Positions 28,184-41,296 of a stretch of 51,262 nt of DNA are shown piece after piece (position 1 is the first letter of the stretch; every line of letters begins with the position of its first letter). Origin of the DNA: Pokkaliibacter plantistimulans. GTDB lineage: Bacteria; Pseudomonadota; Gammaproteobacteria; Pseudomonadales; Balneatricaceae. The notes below the pieces were generated by a model. That model had not been told where the DNA came from. It saw only the letters and a list, made by a program, of their open reading frames with translations, and did not search any database. The DNA lies in NCBI RefSeq assembly GCF_003194385.1, contig NZ_LAPT01000092.1:1-51262 (forward strand), read 5' to 3'. The position numbers and the translations under genes are program-made.

Positions 28184-28263
28184 GGTTTTCCGTAGTGATG
28201 CTTTTCCGTAGTGATGCTTTTCCGTAGTGATGCTTTTCCGTAGTGATGCTTTTCCGTAGTGAT
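28184..28263. repeat. Five-copy 16-bp tandem repeat
   Basis: Unit GCTTTTCCGTAGTGAT is repeated head to tail five times (28184, 28200, 28216, 28232, 28248); the first copy differs at one base and the other four are identical. Such arrays vary in copy number by slippage. It lies upstream of the lipoprotein gene. Confidence 0.95.
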
Positions 28264-28401
28264 AGTCATTGCCCTTTTCGTCTTTCATCCTGAACCGGTG
28301 ATCCCAATGACGACGTGTAGGGCAACGAAAGCTGTCCTGTTATCATGGAGCCCTTCGACCAGCACAACAACCCAACCTGCTCAATCAACAACACCCGTCA
28401 C

Positions 28402-28908
28402 ATGACTACACTACGCTACCTGAACGGCTATCCTGACCACCTGCTGCAACAAGTCCGCACGCTGATCGACCGTCAGCAGTTAGGTAGCTGGCTGAATCAA
28501 CGTTATCCCGATGGCCACGATGTCATCAGTGACCGCGCACTGTACGACTATACGCAAGAGCTGAAAAGTCGCTATCTGCGTACCGCTCCTCCCATTAGCA
28601 AAGTCTGTTACGACAGCAAGATAAATGTGCTGCAGCATGCTCTGGGATTACATACCAGCATTTCCCGCATCCAGGGTGGCAAGCTGAAGAACAAGAAGGA
28701 AATTCGGATTGCAGCGCTGTTTCGCAAAGCCCCGATGGCGTTCTTGCGCGTGATCGTAGTGCATGAGTTGGCTCATCTGCGTGAGCGTGATCACAACAAG
28801 GCGTTTTACCAGCTTTGTCTGCACATGGAACCTCACTATCACCAGCTGGAGTTCGATATGCGGCTTTATCTGACCCATCAGGAGCTGCTGACGGGGTCAG
28901 CTGTGTAA
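28402..28908 (+). CDS. YgjP-like M48-type metallopeptidase domain protein
   Basis: 168 residues. The zinc motif is VIVVHELAHLRERDHNKAFY, with the two His and the catalytic Glu of HExxH; the third ligand region follows in LCLHMEPHYHQLEFDMRLYL. The lead-in LGLHTSISRIQGGKLKNKKE is typical of the family. Start MTTLRYLNGYP at 28402 matches related proteins; an ATG at 28345 would add 19 unrelated residues. No strong ribosome-binding site is visible. Physiological substrate unknown. Confidence 0.85.
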   Translation: MTTLRYLNGYPDHLLQQVRTLIDRQQLGSWLNQRYPDGHDVISDRALYDYTQELKSRYLRTAPPISKVCYDSKINVLQHALGLHTSISRIQGGKLKNKKEIRIAALFRKAPMAFLRVIVVHELAHLRERDHNKAFYQLCLHMEPHYHQLEFDMRLYLTHQELLTGSAV

Positions 28909-28916
28909 CCCTGACG

Positions 28917-29315
28917 TTATTGCAAGTCTGGAGGCAGCACCTGCTGTCTGGCAGCAAATGAGTCCAGCAATGCGGTAGAGTAACGCGCAGCAACCAGCTC
29001 TTTACCCTGAGAAAGTAACTCCGGATGAGCCTCCAATAACTGTTGCCAGGTTGTATAAAGCCCGCTGCGCTGCCTCTCGTCCACCAGCCTTAACATCGCA
29101 TCGGTCAAAGTAGCATGATACAGATCAGGCACACCCAGATGGGTGGCATAGCGGCGAATCCCTTCCGCCAGCCGGCCGAAAGTCAACTCGTAATCAGCCT
29201 CCAGCTGTAGCAGAAGCCATGCCAGACGCAGATGGTTGCGATGCTTGAACTGCTCTGCTGGCAACTCAAGCTCCTCAAAGGCCTGCAGGAATAGCTGATC
29301 TTCGTTACTGATCAT
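28917..29315 (-). CDS. Conserved protein of unknown function
   Basis: 132 residues, helical and soluble. The segment FKHRNHLRLAWLLLQLEADY and the later LGVPDLYHATLTDAMLRLVD resemble a widespread uncharacterised family with conserved HRxHxRLAW and YHxTLT motifs, which could form a metal or substrate site. GAGGAG lies 7 bases before ATG 29315. It is convergent with the YgjP-like gene and lies 36 nt upstream of the EamA transporter's downstream end, on that strand. Confidence 0.75.
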   Translation of the reverse strand: MISNEDQLFLQAFEELELPAEQFKHRNHLRLAWLLLQLEADYELTFGRLAEGIRRYATHLGVPDLYHATLTDAMLRLVDERQRSGLYTTWQQLLEAHPELLSQGKELVAARYSTALLDSFAARQQVLPPDLQ

Positions 29316-29351
29316 GTGAGGCTCCTCATCAAATAAATACCAATAGGTTTT

Positions 29352-30275
29352 TTATATTTTGCTCTTGCCACGCAGCAGGGTCGCCAGCTGCCGCCAACGG
29401 TTAACAATCAGGGCAAGGAAAATCAGTGAACATCCCAGCAGCTGGTTCCGACTCATTGCTTCGCCATACCAGAGGGCAGCCATCACTGCCGTCCACACAG
29501 GCTCCATCATCATAACCAGGGCAGCCCGGGAAGCCGTGGTCTGGCCCTGAGCATAAATCTGTAAAAAAAAGCGCAGGCTGGTGGCGATCAATACACTGGC
29601 GAAAAACCATCCCCACATCGCAACTGTCGTGCTCTGCGGCCAGCTTTCGATTAACAGGGACAGGATCATGTTGATCGCACCAACCACTGCCAGCTGGATT
29701 GCAACCAGCTGCATGACAGGCAAGCTCGCCGCATAGCGAGTATTAAGATTAAATAGGATGGCGAATAATAGTGCAGACAACAGAAACCAGATATGCGCCA
29801 ACTCAAGATCAAAACCTCTGTCCCACGCCAGACAGACCACACCGATCAGAGCGATCAGCAACGCCAGCCAGACACTCAACGGCGAGCGTTGTCGATACAT
29901 GAACCAGCCCACTACCGGTACCAGCAGCACACCAAAACAGGCCAGAAATGCCCCAACGCCAATCTGCGTTGCATGACTGAGGCCGAACACCCAGCACACC
30001 ATCGCTAACGACATCAGGCCGCCAGTCACCAGGGCACGCAGCCAGTTACGTGCACTGGTGCGCTGCATGTAGCGCCACCCGACGATCACCAGTATCAGGC
30101 TGGCCAACAAGAATCGCAGACCAATAAAGAGGAGCGGGGGCCAGCTGGCAACAGCCTCCTTGGAGAAGATCCACCCCAAGCCAGCCAGAAAGGTGACACC
30201 AAATAAAATACCATCAGCCCGAGCCGCCTGGGCGGGGTCAGGTTGAGCAGTCAAAGCAGCTTGGGAGGAAGACAT
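29352..30275 (-). CDS. EamA/DMT-family transporter
   Basis: About 307 residues with ten predicted membrane helices in two EamA repeats (for example ILFGVTFLAGLGWIFSKEAV near the start and AALVMMMEPVWTAVMAALWY near the end; the latter carries the conserved Pro/Glu of the family). Such drug/metabolite transporters export amino acids or related metabolites; the substrate cannot be inferred. I chose ATG 30275; in-frame starts at 30299 and 30347 would add a non-conserved lead. The N-terminal 20 residues before the first helix are Ala/Gln-rich. Confidence 0.87.
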   Translation of the reverse strand: MSSSQAALTAQPDPAQAARADGILFGVTFLAGLGWIFSKEAVASWPPLLFIGLRFLLASLILVIVGWRYMQRTSARNWLRALVTGGLMSLAMVCWVFGLSHATQIGVGAFLACFGVLLVPVVGWFMYRQRSPLSVWLALLIALIGVVCLAWDRGFDLELAHIWFLLSALLFAILFNLNTRYAASLPVMQLVAIQLAVVGAINMILSLLIESWPQSTTVAMWGWFFASVLIATSLRFFLQIYAQGQTTASRAALVMMMEPVWTAVMAALWYGEAMSRNQLLGCSLIFLALIVNRWRQLATLLRGKSKI

Positions 30276-30550
30276 AGTCTGGCCTGAGGTCGTACACATG
30301 GGGCTGGCGCTAACGCCAAACAGAGAAGGTGTTACAACTAACAGCAACGTAACAGGGTGGCTATTCTCAGTTCAATCCCCCTGTCTGGCAAGGGCTACCG
30401 ATGGCACCAGTGAGTCGCGTCATAGAGGTAAACAGAAGATACACAGATTCTCTGAGTCAGGAGAGACTGCCGCAGTCAGTACAAAAACCATTGCGGCTTT
30501 TGCGCTACGATACTGCGGCCTCAAAGGCGTCTGCCAATAGACACTCAGGG

Positions 30551-33187
<2,637 letters not shown>

Positions 33188-33458
33188 TATTATGCCTGCT
33201 TTTAAGACTCTGTCGTCACCCCACTGCATGCGCTGCAGGGCATAGCCCGCGTGCGTCATCGGGTATGGATTGCCTGCTGTCTGCTCCGGCTTGATCGGAC
33301 CTGGCACCAGCGAAGGCGATAGCGCTGACCTTACAGTATTTGTTGTTACATAACTGACAACGAACTGCGTTGGACAGGTGATAAAGTGCGATTGCCACGG
33401 CCCTGCTCCAATAAACTTGCTCAGCGCTGTCCGACACTTTTGACTGAATGGAACCGGC
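33188..33458. promoter_or_regulatory. Divergent amgK/lptD promoter region
   Basis: 271 bases. On the minus strand TTGTCA and TACTGT with a 16-bp spacer (around 33330-33358) are a plausible amgK promoter. No strong lptD promoter or sigma-E motif was found by eye. Confidence 0.35.
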
Positions 33459-36320
33459 ATGACAGCCAGACATCACTTTGTGAAAACTCCCCTGGTCCTC
33501 GCCATCGGTGCCGTGATTGTACTGATGAAGCAAGGGCAGGCCTATGCTGCCACTCCAGCGCCTGCGGACTCGACTGAGGCAGGCTGGAATTGCAGCCAGA
33601 CAGCAAATGGTCGTTGGGACTGCAACCCGTCAGCCCAGGCTGACAGCCCTCCCGCCCTTGAGCCAGCTGTGCCCGCGAAGGTTACTGAAGCCGATGAAGA
33701 GGCTGTGCAGGCTCAGCTCGCACCTCTAGACAGTCAGAGCAGCCAGCCCTCTCAGCACACTGAGACGGACGCAGTACAAGAGCCTGCCAGAGAGGCGGCA
33801 GCTCCTATGGACACGTCAGAGTCAGCGGCTCCCGCAGATACCGCGAAAGCTCCAGACTCGTCCTCCAGGGCAGAGGCAGGCACATCCAGCCCCGCTGCAA
33901 CCTATGTTGCCAGCCAGGCCAAAACCAGCGAGACAGTAACAGACAACCCTTCCTCGTTGCAGGACGCCGGACTGGCTGGCAGTCAGTCCGCAGCGGTCGC
34001 TCAAGGCTGGCCGATTGAGAACAAACCTGCCGCAGGCAGTGCGATTCCTACCCCATACTCTTATCTGGACTGGTATCAGAACCCAAAGGGGGTGGATCCG
34101 ACCAATCACTGTGAGGGTTTCTATCAGGAACCCAGCTTCACTGCGAATGACCTCAAACAGCCACAAGAGCATCAGCAGGTTTATGTACTTGCCAATCGCA
34201 GTAGCACCCGTCTCGGCGATGACAGCGAACTTTATGGCCCCGTTTACGTGCGCCAGGGAGCGCAACGGGTCGCTGCTGATTATGCCAAATACGATCAAGC
34301 CAATGGCGAAGTCCATCTGCAAGGTAACTTGCGTTACCGTCAGCCGGGCATGCTGGTGGTCGGCCAGAGCGGTGATGTGAACCTCAACTCCTCTGCCAGC
34401 ACTATGCACGACGTCCAGTTCGTTCAGTACGGACTTCATCTGCGCGGTGTCGCTGCATCGCTGAGCAATAACGAGAAAGAACAGCGGACTGAATTGAGCA
34501 GTGCCTATTTCACCCGGTGTGAACCTGGCAATGACAGCTGGACCCTGCACGGCAGCAGTATTGTCCTGCACAAGGATGAAGGTTATGGCGAAGCCTACAA
34601 TGCCACCTTACGGGTCGCTGATGTTCCTATTCTCTACTTGCCGTGGTTTTCCTTTCCGATCTCGGATAAGCGCAAAAGCGGTTTCCTCTACCCCGACTTC
34701 AGCGTCAACTCCAAGGATGGTATCGAGATCGCTACGCCCTACTACCTGAACCTGGCACCGAATTACGACGCCACCATCACCCCACGCCTGATAGAGAAGC
34801 GCGGACTGCTAACCGAAGCTGAATTCAGATACATGAACGACTGGTCATATAACACTTTTAGTGGTGCCTATATGCCACATGACCAGATTGCCGATAAGAC
34901 TCGTTGGTTGTTGGGCATCGACCACAAGGGTAATCCATCACCACAGCTGTATACTCGGGTGTATGCTACAAAAGTGGGTGATATCGATTACCAGAAAGAC
35001 CTGTCCGTCGATTTATCAGTAGAAAAGGACACCCACCTGGATCAGGTCGGAGAGGTTCGCTACTACGGCGACAACTGGAATGCCGGAGCGCGGGTCAAGT
35101 ATTATCAGACGCTGGACGACACCATAGCCAATCCTTACCAGGAGTCACCGCACTTCGATGTATCCGGCAGCGTGCCCAACTCAGTTCAAAATCTGGGCTT
35201 GGGCTACAGCTTCCAGACCACCAATTTCACCCGTAAACAGGACAAGTTAAGTGGTATAGACAAGGCCACCGGCCTGCGAACTGTGGCTCAGGCCAATGCC
35301 AGCTACAATCTGGTGCGCCCCTGGGGCTTTGTCCGCGGCAGCACCCGCCTGAACCAGCGTTTCTACTCTCTGGACAACATGCCCACCGGGTATGCCGACA
35401 GCGATCAGTTCACTATTCCTACCGCTACGCTGGATACCGGCCTGGTCATGGAGCGTCAGTATGACTTCCGTGATGAGAGTTTCACCCAGACTCTGGAGCC
35501 TCGCCTGTTCTACACCTATACCCCTTATCAGGATCAGTCCAGGCTACCGCTGTTTGATACGGATGAGCTGACCTTTAACTACGATCAGCTTTGGCGTGAC
35601 TACCGGTTCACCGGTCAGGATCGCATCGGTGACATGAATCAAGTATCAGCAGGCTTGACCTCACGCTTCTACGAAGATGATGGCAGTCAGCGGGCGATGC
35701 TCGGTCTTGGCCAGACGTTCTACTTCCAGGATCGCAAGGTACGACTTGAAGAAGATGATGAGACGCTCACCTCATCAACCTCCCCGATTGCTAGCCGCGG
35801 CGAGTTCCAGATCAACCAGCGCCTGTCGCTGCTGGCAGACGCGGTGTGGAGCCCGCAACAGAGCGTACTGAGTGACAGTGGCGTGACACTCCGTTACCAA
35901 AGCGATATCGACCACATTATCAACCTGCGTTTGCGCAAGTTTTACGAAGATGACCCGGAAAGCAGCAGTTTCAATCGGGATGACTTCCAGTATCAAACCG
36001 ACATGTCAGTCATCTGGCCGATCAGTGCCCAGTACTCACTGCTCGCACGCTGGAACCGGGACATTGAAGAAAGCCGTACGCTGGAAACCATGCTGGGCGT
36101 GGAATATGAAAACTGCTGCTGGCGTGTGCGCGCTTTGCAGCGCAACTGGTACGATGGCGACGCGGAGGATGATGAGCGTCGTAAAAGCGGTGTATTCCTG
36201 CAGTTCACCCTCAAAGGACTGGCCGGTTTCAATACTGGCTTTGGTGACAATGGTAGTAATACCTCTTCCATTCTCGAAGAAATTACAGGATTCGAAGAAC
36301 GTGAAAGCAACAACAAATAA
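33459..36320 (+). CDS. lptD: LPS-assembly outer-membrane protein LptD
   Basis: 953 residues. Inserts lipopolysaccharide into the outer leaflet with LptE. It has a signal peptide with cleavage near Ala30-Ala31, Cys45 and Cys55 (WNCS, RWDCN), then an Ala/Glu/Ser/Pro-rich stretch (about 60-190), then [12 protein letters not shown] and the beta-taco/OstA region ([20 protein letters not shown]), and the 26-strand barrel domain. The C-terminal pair NCCW provides the disulphide partners known from E. coli LptD. The acidic linker makes it much longer than the 780-residue E. coli form. surA overlaps its last 20 bases. Confidence 0.95.
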   Translation: MTARHHFVKTPLVLAIGAVIVLMKQGQAYAATPAPADSTEAGWNCSQTANGRWDCNPSAQADSPPALEPAVPAKVTEADEEAVQAQLAPLDSQSSQPSQHTETDAVQEPAREAAAPMDTSESAAPADTAKAPDSSSRAEAGTSSPAATYVASQAKTSETVTDNPSSLQDAGLAGSQSAAVAQGWPIENKPAAGSAIPTPYSYLDWYQNPKGVDPTNHCEGFYQEPSFTANDLKQPQEHQQVYVLANRSSTRLGDDSELYGPVYVRQGAQRVAADYAKYDQANGEVHLQGNLRYRQPGMLVVGQSGDVNLNSSASTMHDVQFVQYGLHLRGVAASLSNNEKEQRTELSSAYFTRCEPGNDSWTLHGSSIVLHKDEGYGEAYNATLRVADVPILYLPWFSFPISDKRKSGFLYPDFSVNSKDGIEIATPYYLNLAPNYDATITPRLIEKRGLLTEAEFRYMNDWSYNTFSGAYMPHDQIADKTRWLLGIDHKGNPSPQLYTRVYATKVGDIDYQKDLSVDLSVEKDTHLDQVGEVRYYGDNWNAGARVKYYQTLDDTIANPYQESPHFDVSGSVPNSVQNLGLGYSFQTTNFTRKQDKLSGIDKATGLRTVAQANASYNLVRPWGFVRGSTRLNQRFYSLDNMPTGYADSDQFTIPTATLDTGLVMERQYDFRDESFTQTLEPRLFYTYTPYQDQSRLPLFDTDELTFNYDQLWRDYRFTGQDRIGDMNQVSAGLTSRFYEDDGSQRAMLGLGQTFYFQDRKVRLEEDDETLTSSTSPIASRGEFQINQRLSLLADAVWSPQQSVLSDSGVTLRYQSDIDHIINLRLRKFYEDDPESSSFNRDDFQYQTDMSVIWPISAQYSLLARWNRDIEESRTLETMLGVEYENCCWRVRALQRNWYDGDAEDDERRKSGVFLQFTLKGLAGFNTGFGDNGSNTSSILEEITGFEERESNNK

Positions 36321-37635
36321 GCGCAGCGCGCTGCGTCATTTCCGTCATCTGTTTTTGCTCGGAGCCGTTATCACTCCTGTCTGCTGGGCTGCTTCGGCAG
36401 CCAAGCCTGCCCAACCTGCTGCCGCCGTTGACCGGCAACTGGATGGTGTAGCGGCCATCGTTGATGATGATGTCGTACTGAATAGCGAACTGGATCGCCG
36501 TATTCGCATGGTGCAGCAGCGCTTCAAAGATAAACAGCTGCCCCCCTATGACCAGCTACGTCATCAGGTCCTGGAGCAACTGGCCATGGAGCGCCTGCAA
36601 TTGTCGCTGGCTAAACAGCGCGGCATCCGCATCAGTGATAACGAGCTGAATGCGGCCCTGACCAAAACAGCCGCGGCCAATAACATGGATTTGCTGCAGT
36701 TCAAGAACGCGCTGGAAGCAGAAGGTACCTCTTTTGATGGTTTCCGCGAAGAAGTGCGTAATACCATCACTATCCAGAAACTGCAGCAGCAGGCCGTCAA
36801 CAGCCGCATTCACATTTCTGATTCAGAAGTGAAGCAACTGATGCAGAATCCCAACTCTGCCTTCGGCTCACTGAAGTTTCACTTGCATCACATCCTGATC
36901 CCGATACCAGAGACCCCCTCCCCCAAGCAGATTGACGAAGCCCAGGCCAAAGCTAGGCAGGTGTATGAGGACGCCAAAAAAGGCGCCGACTTCGACCAGC
37001 TCGCACTGGCTTATTCCAGTAGCCAGACGGCATTGGAAGGGGGTGATATGGGCTGGAAATCCACTGCCGAGCTGCCGAGTATTTTCACCGATGTTGTCCC
37101 CACTATGGGGGTAGGCGATGTTGCCGGACCGATCCGTAGCGCCAGCGGCTTCCATATCGTCAAGCTGGTCGATCGTCAGGGCGCTCCCAATACCGTGATC
37201 GAGCAGACTCATGCCCGTCATATTCTGCTTACCCCTTCAGCCATTCGTGACGAAGCTCAGACCAAGGCGCTGGCAGATCGCCTGCGTCAGCGCATCAACA
37301 ATGGCGAAGACTTTGCCAAGCTGGCCAAGGAGTATACCGACGATCTGGGCTCGAAGGTGTCTGGTGGTGATCTCAACTGGGTCAACCCTGGCCAGACCGT
37401 ACCCGCCTTTGAGCAGGCCATGAACCAGCTGCAGCCCGGTGAAATCAGCCAACCCATTCATACCGAGTTCGGCTGGCATATCATCCAGGTACTGGAGCGC
37501 CGCAAGGAAGACATGAGTAAAAACATGCTGGAGGCTGAAGCTCGCAACATTCTGCGTAAACGTCGCTATGAGGAAGAACTGCAGAACTGGCTACGTGAAA
37601 TTCAGGCAGAGGCCTATATTGACTACAAGTACTGA
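36301..37635 (+). CDS. surA: Periplasmic chaperone/peptidyl-prolyl isomerase SurA
   Basis: 444 residues. Escorts outer-membrane proteins, LptD included, to the BAM complex. The signal sequence [20 protein letters not shown] ends near WAASA. An N-terminal chaperone domain ([19 protein letters not shown]) precedes two parvulin domains, about 192-293 ([15 protein letters not shown]) and 302-403 ([21 protein letters not shown]), and the C-terminal helix. The start is taken as GTG 36301, which is in frame, overlaps lptD by 20 bases and gives a complete signal peptide; no ATG fits. Longer forms would read through lptD in another frame. Confidence 0.94.
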   Translation: MKATTNKRSALRHFRHLFLLGAVITPVCWAASAAKPAQPAAAVDRQLDGVAAIVDDDVVLNSELDRRIRMVQQRFKDKQLPPYDQLRHQVLEQLAMERLQLSLAKQRGIRISDNELNAALTKTAAANNMDLLQFKNALEAEGTSFDGFREEVRNTITIQKLQQQAVNSRIHISDSEVKQLMQNPNSAFGSLKFHLHHILIPIPETPSPKQIDEAQAKARQVYEDAKKGADFDQLALAYSSSQTALEGGDMGWKSTAELPSIFTDVVPTMGVGDVAGPIRSASGFHIVKLVDRQGAPNTVIEQTHARHILLTPSAIRDEAQTKALADRLRQRINNGEDFAKLAKEYTDDLGSKVSGGDLNWVNPGQTVPAFEQAMNQLQPGEISQPIHTEFGWHIIQVLERRKEDMSKNMLEAEARNILRKRRYEEELQNWLREIQAEAYIDYKY

Positions 37636-37648
37636 GTTCCAGCACGGC

Positions 37649-38647
37649 ATGACAGCCCCGCTGAAGGCCCCTATGGTGATCACTGCCGGCGAACCTGCTG
37701 GCATTGGTCCTGATCTGGTCCTGATGCTGGCACAGCAGCCACGCCAGCATCCCTGGCTGGTGATTGTCGACCCCGAGTTATTGCGGCAACGAGCGATTCA
37801 ACTGCATCTGCCTATTGAAATAGTACAGTGGCAGGCCGGCGATACCGTGCCACAGGCTGCGGGGGTACTTGGGGTCATAGCTGAACATCTCACTTCACCA
37901 TGCCGCACCGGTGAGTTAAGCACGACCAATGCCTCCTATGTGCTGCGCACACTTGAGCGCGCCACTCAGGGTTGCCTGCAGGGCTGTTACAGCGCCATGA
38001 TCACGGCCCCTGTTCACAAGGGGGTGATCAATGATGCGGGCATTGCTTTCAGTGGACACACCGAATTCCTGCAGGAGCTGTGCAAGGTCCCCAAAGTGGT
38101 GATGATGCTGGCTACACAGGGCTTGAAAGTAGCGCTGGCGACGACACATTTACCGTTACGTGCGGTGGCCGACGCCATTACGGCACCATTGCTGGAGGAA
38201 GTGATCGGCATTCTGGATCAGGACCTGCGTATCTGGTTTGGGCTGGCATCGCCACGTATTCTGGTGTGCGGGCTCAACCCTCATGCAGGAGAGGGCGGAC
38301 ACCTGGGGCGAGAAGAGATCGACGTGATCGAACCATGCCTCGAGCGACTGCGCCAGCAGGGTCTACAACTGATCGGGCCGCTGCCTGCGGACACGTTGTT
38401 CACAGACAAACACCTGCAACAGGCTGACGCTGTGCTGGCGATGTATCACGATCAGGGCTTACCCGTGCTTAAATACAAAGGCTTTGGCCAGGCCGTTAAC
38501 ATAACGCTGGGCCTGCCCATTATTCGAACCTCCGTAGATCACGGCACGGCGCTGGATCTGGCAGGAACAGGACGCGCCGATGCCGGTAGTCTGGCGACGG
38601 CACTGCAATACGCTGCCCACATGGCAGCTATCAAAGAGCATTTATGA
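37649..38647 (+). CDS. pdxA: 4-hydroxythreonine-4-phosphate dehydrogenase
   Basis: 332 residues. NAD-dependent step of DXP-dependent pyridoxal phosphate synthesis. The N-terminus [19 protein letters not shown], the active-site [20 protein letters not shown] and TEFL, and metal ligands in [16 protein letters not shown] and [15 protein letters not shown] are those of PdxA. ATG 37649 lies 13 nt after the surA stop; an upstream extension to 37568 falls within surA. Its stop overlaps the rsmA start (ATGA). Confidence 0.95.
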   Translation: MTAPLKAPMVITAGEPAGIGPDLVLMLAQQPRQHPWLVIVDPELLRQRAIQLHLPIEIVQWQAGDTVPQAAGVLGVIAEHLTSPCRTGELSTTNASYVLRTLERATQGCLQGCYSAMITAPVHKGVINDAGIAFSGHTEFLQELCKVPKVVMMLATQGLKVALATTHLPLRAVADAITAPLLEEVIGILDQDLRIWFGLASPRILVCGLNPHAGEGGHLGREEIDVIEPCLERLRQQGLQLIGPLPADTLFTDKHLQQADAVLAMYHDQGLPVLKYKGFGQAVNITLGLPIIRTSVDHGTALDLAGTGRADAGSLATALQYAAHMAAIKEHL

Positions 38648-39513
38648 CATCGAAACACTCTGGGACGCACAAGAACCCCGGCTTTCAGGCCCGCAAGCGC
38701 TTCGGCCAAAACTTTCTGCATGACGCCGGTATCATCGGCCGCATCATTCGTGCTATCAATCCTCAGCCCGGCCAGCGTATTGTCGAAATCGGCCCGGGCA
38801 TGGGAGCACTGACTCAGGACCTGATTGCGGCTGCCGGACAGCTGGATGTGGTCGAGCTTGACCGCGATCTGATCCCGATTCTGCGAACCAACCTGTTTCG
38901 CCATCTGGACACGCTGAGAGTACACGAGGCCGATGCGCTGAAATTCGATTTTTCCAGTCTGCTTCATGAGCCCGCTGAACAGCTGCGGGTTGTTGGTAAC
39001 CTTCCCTACAACATATCGACTCCGCTGATTTTCCATCTGCTGTCCTATCAGAGCCGCATCAAGGACATGCACTTCATGCTGCAAAAGGAAGTGGTGGAGC
39101 GGATGGCAGCAGGGCCAGGTGACAACAATTACGGTCGCCTGAGTATCATGACCCAGTATTACTGCCAGGTTGTGCCCTTGTTCCTGGTCGGGCCCGGTGC
39201 TTTTAACCCGCCCCCCAAGGTCGACTCAGCTATTGTGCGTCTGGCGCCTTACACAGAGCTGCCACACCCGGCACAATCTCTGCCAGCTCTGGATTTGGTG
39301 GTGCGCACGGCCTTCAGCCAGCGACGCAAAACCCTGCGCAACACGCTCAAACCTCTGCTGGAGGCGTCACATATTGAATCTCTGGGAATTAACCCGGGAG
39401 ATCGCCCCGAGCATCTGAGCCTGCAGGATTACGTTCGCCTCAGTGACCTGTACTTTCAGCTCCACCCCACGCCAGTCACTGATACCACTGACGGATCAGG
39501 AGCAGCAGAATGA
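38644..39513 (+). CDS. rsmA: 16S rRNA dimethyladenosine transferase
   Basis: 289 residues. Dimethylates A1518 and A1519 in helix 45 of 16S rRNA; loss gives kasugamycin resistance (ksgA). [23 protein letters not shown]-binding [24 protein letters not shown] and the N6-amino-methylase motif [15 protein letters not shown] are intact; [13 protein letters not shown] follows near the end. Starts within the pdxA stop (ATGA) and overlaps apaG by 4 bases, so three genes are coupled. Confidence 0.97.
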   Translation: MTSKHSGTHKNPGFQARKRFGQNFLHDAGIIGRIIRAINPQPGQRIVEIGPGMGALTQDLIAAAGQLDVVELDRDLIPILRTNLFRHLDTLRVHEADALKFDFSSLLHEPAEQLRVVGNLPYNISTPLIFHLLSYQSRIKDMHFMLQKEVVERMAAGPGDNNYGRLSIMTQYYCQVVPLFLVGPGAFNPPPKVDSAIVRLAPYTELPHPAQSLPALDLVVRTAFSQRRKTLRNTLKPLLEASHIESLGINPGDRPEHLSLQDYVRLSDLYFQLHPTPVTDTTDGSGAAE

Positions 39514-39890
39514 GTACAGAGATGCCCCCCATCACGGTAGATGTGGAAACGCAGTACCTGAGCGACCAATCGGTGCCCGAAGAAAACCGTTTCGTCTTCA
39601 GCTATACCATCACCATCCACAATACGGGTCTGCAAGCTGCGCAACTGCTGAACCGCCACTGGATTATCACGGATGGCAACCAGCAGATTCAGGAAGTCAA
39701 AGGCAAGGGTGTGGTCGGTGAACAACCACTGATAGCCCCCGGCAGCAGCTATCAGTACAGCAGTGGCTGCGTGCTGGCGACAGCTGTTGGCAGCATGCGT
39801 GGTTATTACGAAATGAAAGGCGAAAATGGACAGCTGTTCCAGGCCCCCATCCCAGCCTTTACTCTGGCCAAACCCATGGCATTGCATTAA
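39510..39890 (+). CDS. apaG: ApaG protein
   Basis: 126 residues with the fibronectin-like ApaG fold: ITVDVETQYLSDQS at the N-terminus, FSYTITIHNTGLQAAQLLNR, the pyrophosphate-binding-like GKGVVGEQPLIAPGSSYQYS and a C-terminal GYYEMKGENGQLFQAPIPAF. Its exact role is not settled; it is tied to ApaH and Co2+ resistance in enterics. Starts in the last codons of rsmA. A 17-bp direct repeat begins at its stop codon. Confidence 0.95.
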   Translation: MSTEMPPITVDVETQYLSDQSVPEENRFVFSYTITIHNTGLQAAQLLNRHWIITDGNQQIQEVKGKGVVGEQPLIAPGSSYQYSSGCVLATAVGSMRGYYEMKGENGQLFQAPIPAFTLAKPMALH

Positions 39891-39920
39891 ACCCACAGCA
39901 ACTTTAAACCCACAGCACCT
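39887..39920 (+). repeat. 17-bp direct repeat at the apaG stop
   Basis: TTAAACCCACAGCAACT (39887-39903) and TTAAACCCACAGCACCT (39904-39920) differ at one base. The first copy contains the apaG stop codon, so the repeat looks like a recent tandem duplication. Confidence 0.85.
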
Positions 39921-40068
39921 TTGGCAAGGCAACATTCTTGCATTGAGCAGAGCGTAGCCTTGCATTAACCTGCCACGGTAAGCTCGCAAGCAAAATGGCT
40001 GCGACTTCACATGATGCTCAGACAACCTCACTGGTGATTGATTAACTCTTTATCTCTGCAGGAGTTGC

Positions 40069-40890
40069 ATGGCCACCTACGTTATTGGTGACATTCAGGG
40101 CTGCTATCAGGAACTGATGGCGCTGCTTGACCTTATTCAGTTTTCCGCCTCAGACCGGCTGTGGCTGACCGGGGATCTGGTCAATCGCGGTCCAGGTTCT
40201 CTGGCAACATTGAGGGCGATCAAGCAACTCGACAGCCAGGTGATTACGGTACTTGGTAACCATGACCTGCATCTGCTGGCGGTCGCCTATGGCCATGGCA
40301 CCTGCAAGCGCGGTGATACTATTGATGACATTCTTGCTGCGCCGGACTGCGATGAACTCCTGGACTGGCTGCGTTATCGTCCACTGCTGCATCTGGAAGA
40401 GCGCAAGGTACTGGTTCATGCAGGCCTGCCACCAATCTGGTCCGCAGATGATGCCCAGAGCTTCGCTCACGAAGTCGAAGCCGTACTGCGCAGCGACGAC
40501 TACCTGCGCTACTTCGCCAACATGTACGGCAATCAGCCCGATTGCTGGCGCGAGCATCTGAGTGGCCCCGCCCGCTGGCGCATCATTACCAACTATCTGA
40601 CCCGTATGCGCTTTGTCGGCCCGCGAGGCGAGCTGGAACTCAAGAGCAAAAGCGAGCTGAATGCAGCGCCAGCAGGCTATCGTGCCTGGTTCTACTACCC
40701 CAATCCGGAATGGGCAGGATACCGCATATACTTTGGCCACTGGGCTGCACTGGTAGGCCATACCGGCATGCATGACGTATTCGCCCTCGACACGGGATGC
40801 GTCTGGGGCAATTCCCTTACCGCTCTGCGCCTCGAAGACCAACGCTTGTTCAGTGTACCGAGTCGCCAACCCCGAACTATCGAAAACTAA
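40069..40890 (+). CDS. apaH: Bis(5'-nucleosyl)-tetraphosphatase, symmetrical
   Basis: 273 residues. Hydrolyses Ap4A to two ADP and removes Np4 caps from RNA. The calcineurin-like metallophosphatase motifs are ATYVIGDIQGCYQEL, LTGDLVNRGPGSL, VLGNHDLHLLAVAYG and LVHAGLPPIW, with ALDTGCVWGNSLTALRL at the end. AGGAG lies six bases before ATG. It follows apaG after 178 nt, longer than usual, with no terminator seen between them. Confidence 0.96.
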   Translation: MATYVIGDIQGCYQELMALLDLIQFSASDRLWLTGDLVNRGPGSLATLRAIKQLDSQVITVLGNHDLHLLAVAYGHGTCKRGDTIDDILAAPDCDELLDWLRYRPLLHLEERKVLVHAGLPPIWSADDAQSFAHEVEAVLRSDDYLRYFANMYGNQPDCWREHLSGPARWRIITNYLTRMRFVGPRGELELKSKSELNAAPAGYRAWFYYPNPEWAGYRIYFGHWAALVGHTGMHDVFALDTGCVWGNSLTALRLEDQRLFSVPSRQPRTIEN

Positions 40891-40969
40891 CCGACCTCAG
40901 CTTCATCCGCATTCCGTGTCACCGTCAGTGGCACAAAGGTCGTAGCCAGACTTTGCAGGAGCCACCCGC

Positions 40970-41296
40970 ATGAACAACTTCACTCGTATTTCCCCCAGCC
41001 AGGCCAAGGACATGATTGGCAACGGAGCACAGGTCGCGGATATTCGTGACCCGGTATCCTACAGCAATGGCCATATTCCCGGTGCTTCGGCACTGAGTAA
41101 TGAAAACCTGCAACACTTTCTGGAAAGCGCTGACCCGGATCATCCCCTGATCGTCGTGTGCTATCACGGACACAGCAGCCAGAGCGCCGCCAGCTTTCTT
41201 GCCAATCACGGTTTTGAACAGGTTTACAGCATGGATGGCGGCTTTGAAGAGTGGCGCACACTGTTTCCTGCCGACATTGCCACAGGTAACAGCTGA
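40970..41296 (+). CDS. glpE: Thiosulfate sulfurtransferase GlpE
   Basis: 108 residues, single rhodanese domain. The active-site Cys is in VVCYHGHSSQSAASFL, matching the GlpE CxHGxSS loop; VADIRDPVSYSNGHIPGA is the upstream rhodanese motif. It transfers sulfane sulfur from thiosulfate to cyanide or thioredoxin. CAGGAG precedes the ATG by about ten bases. Its last base is the first of the cca ATG (TGATG). Confidence 0.93.
   Translation: MNNFTRISPSQAKDMIGNGAQVADIRDPVSYSNGHIPGASALSNENLQHFLESADPDHPLIVVCYHGHSSQSAASFLANHGFEQVYSMDGGFEEWRTLFPADIATGNS

Noticed and set aside
28184..28263. CRISPR array
   Set aside because: Units are 16 bp and directly adjacent with no spacers; it is a tandem repeat.
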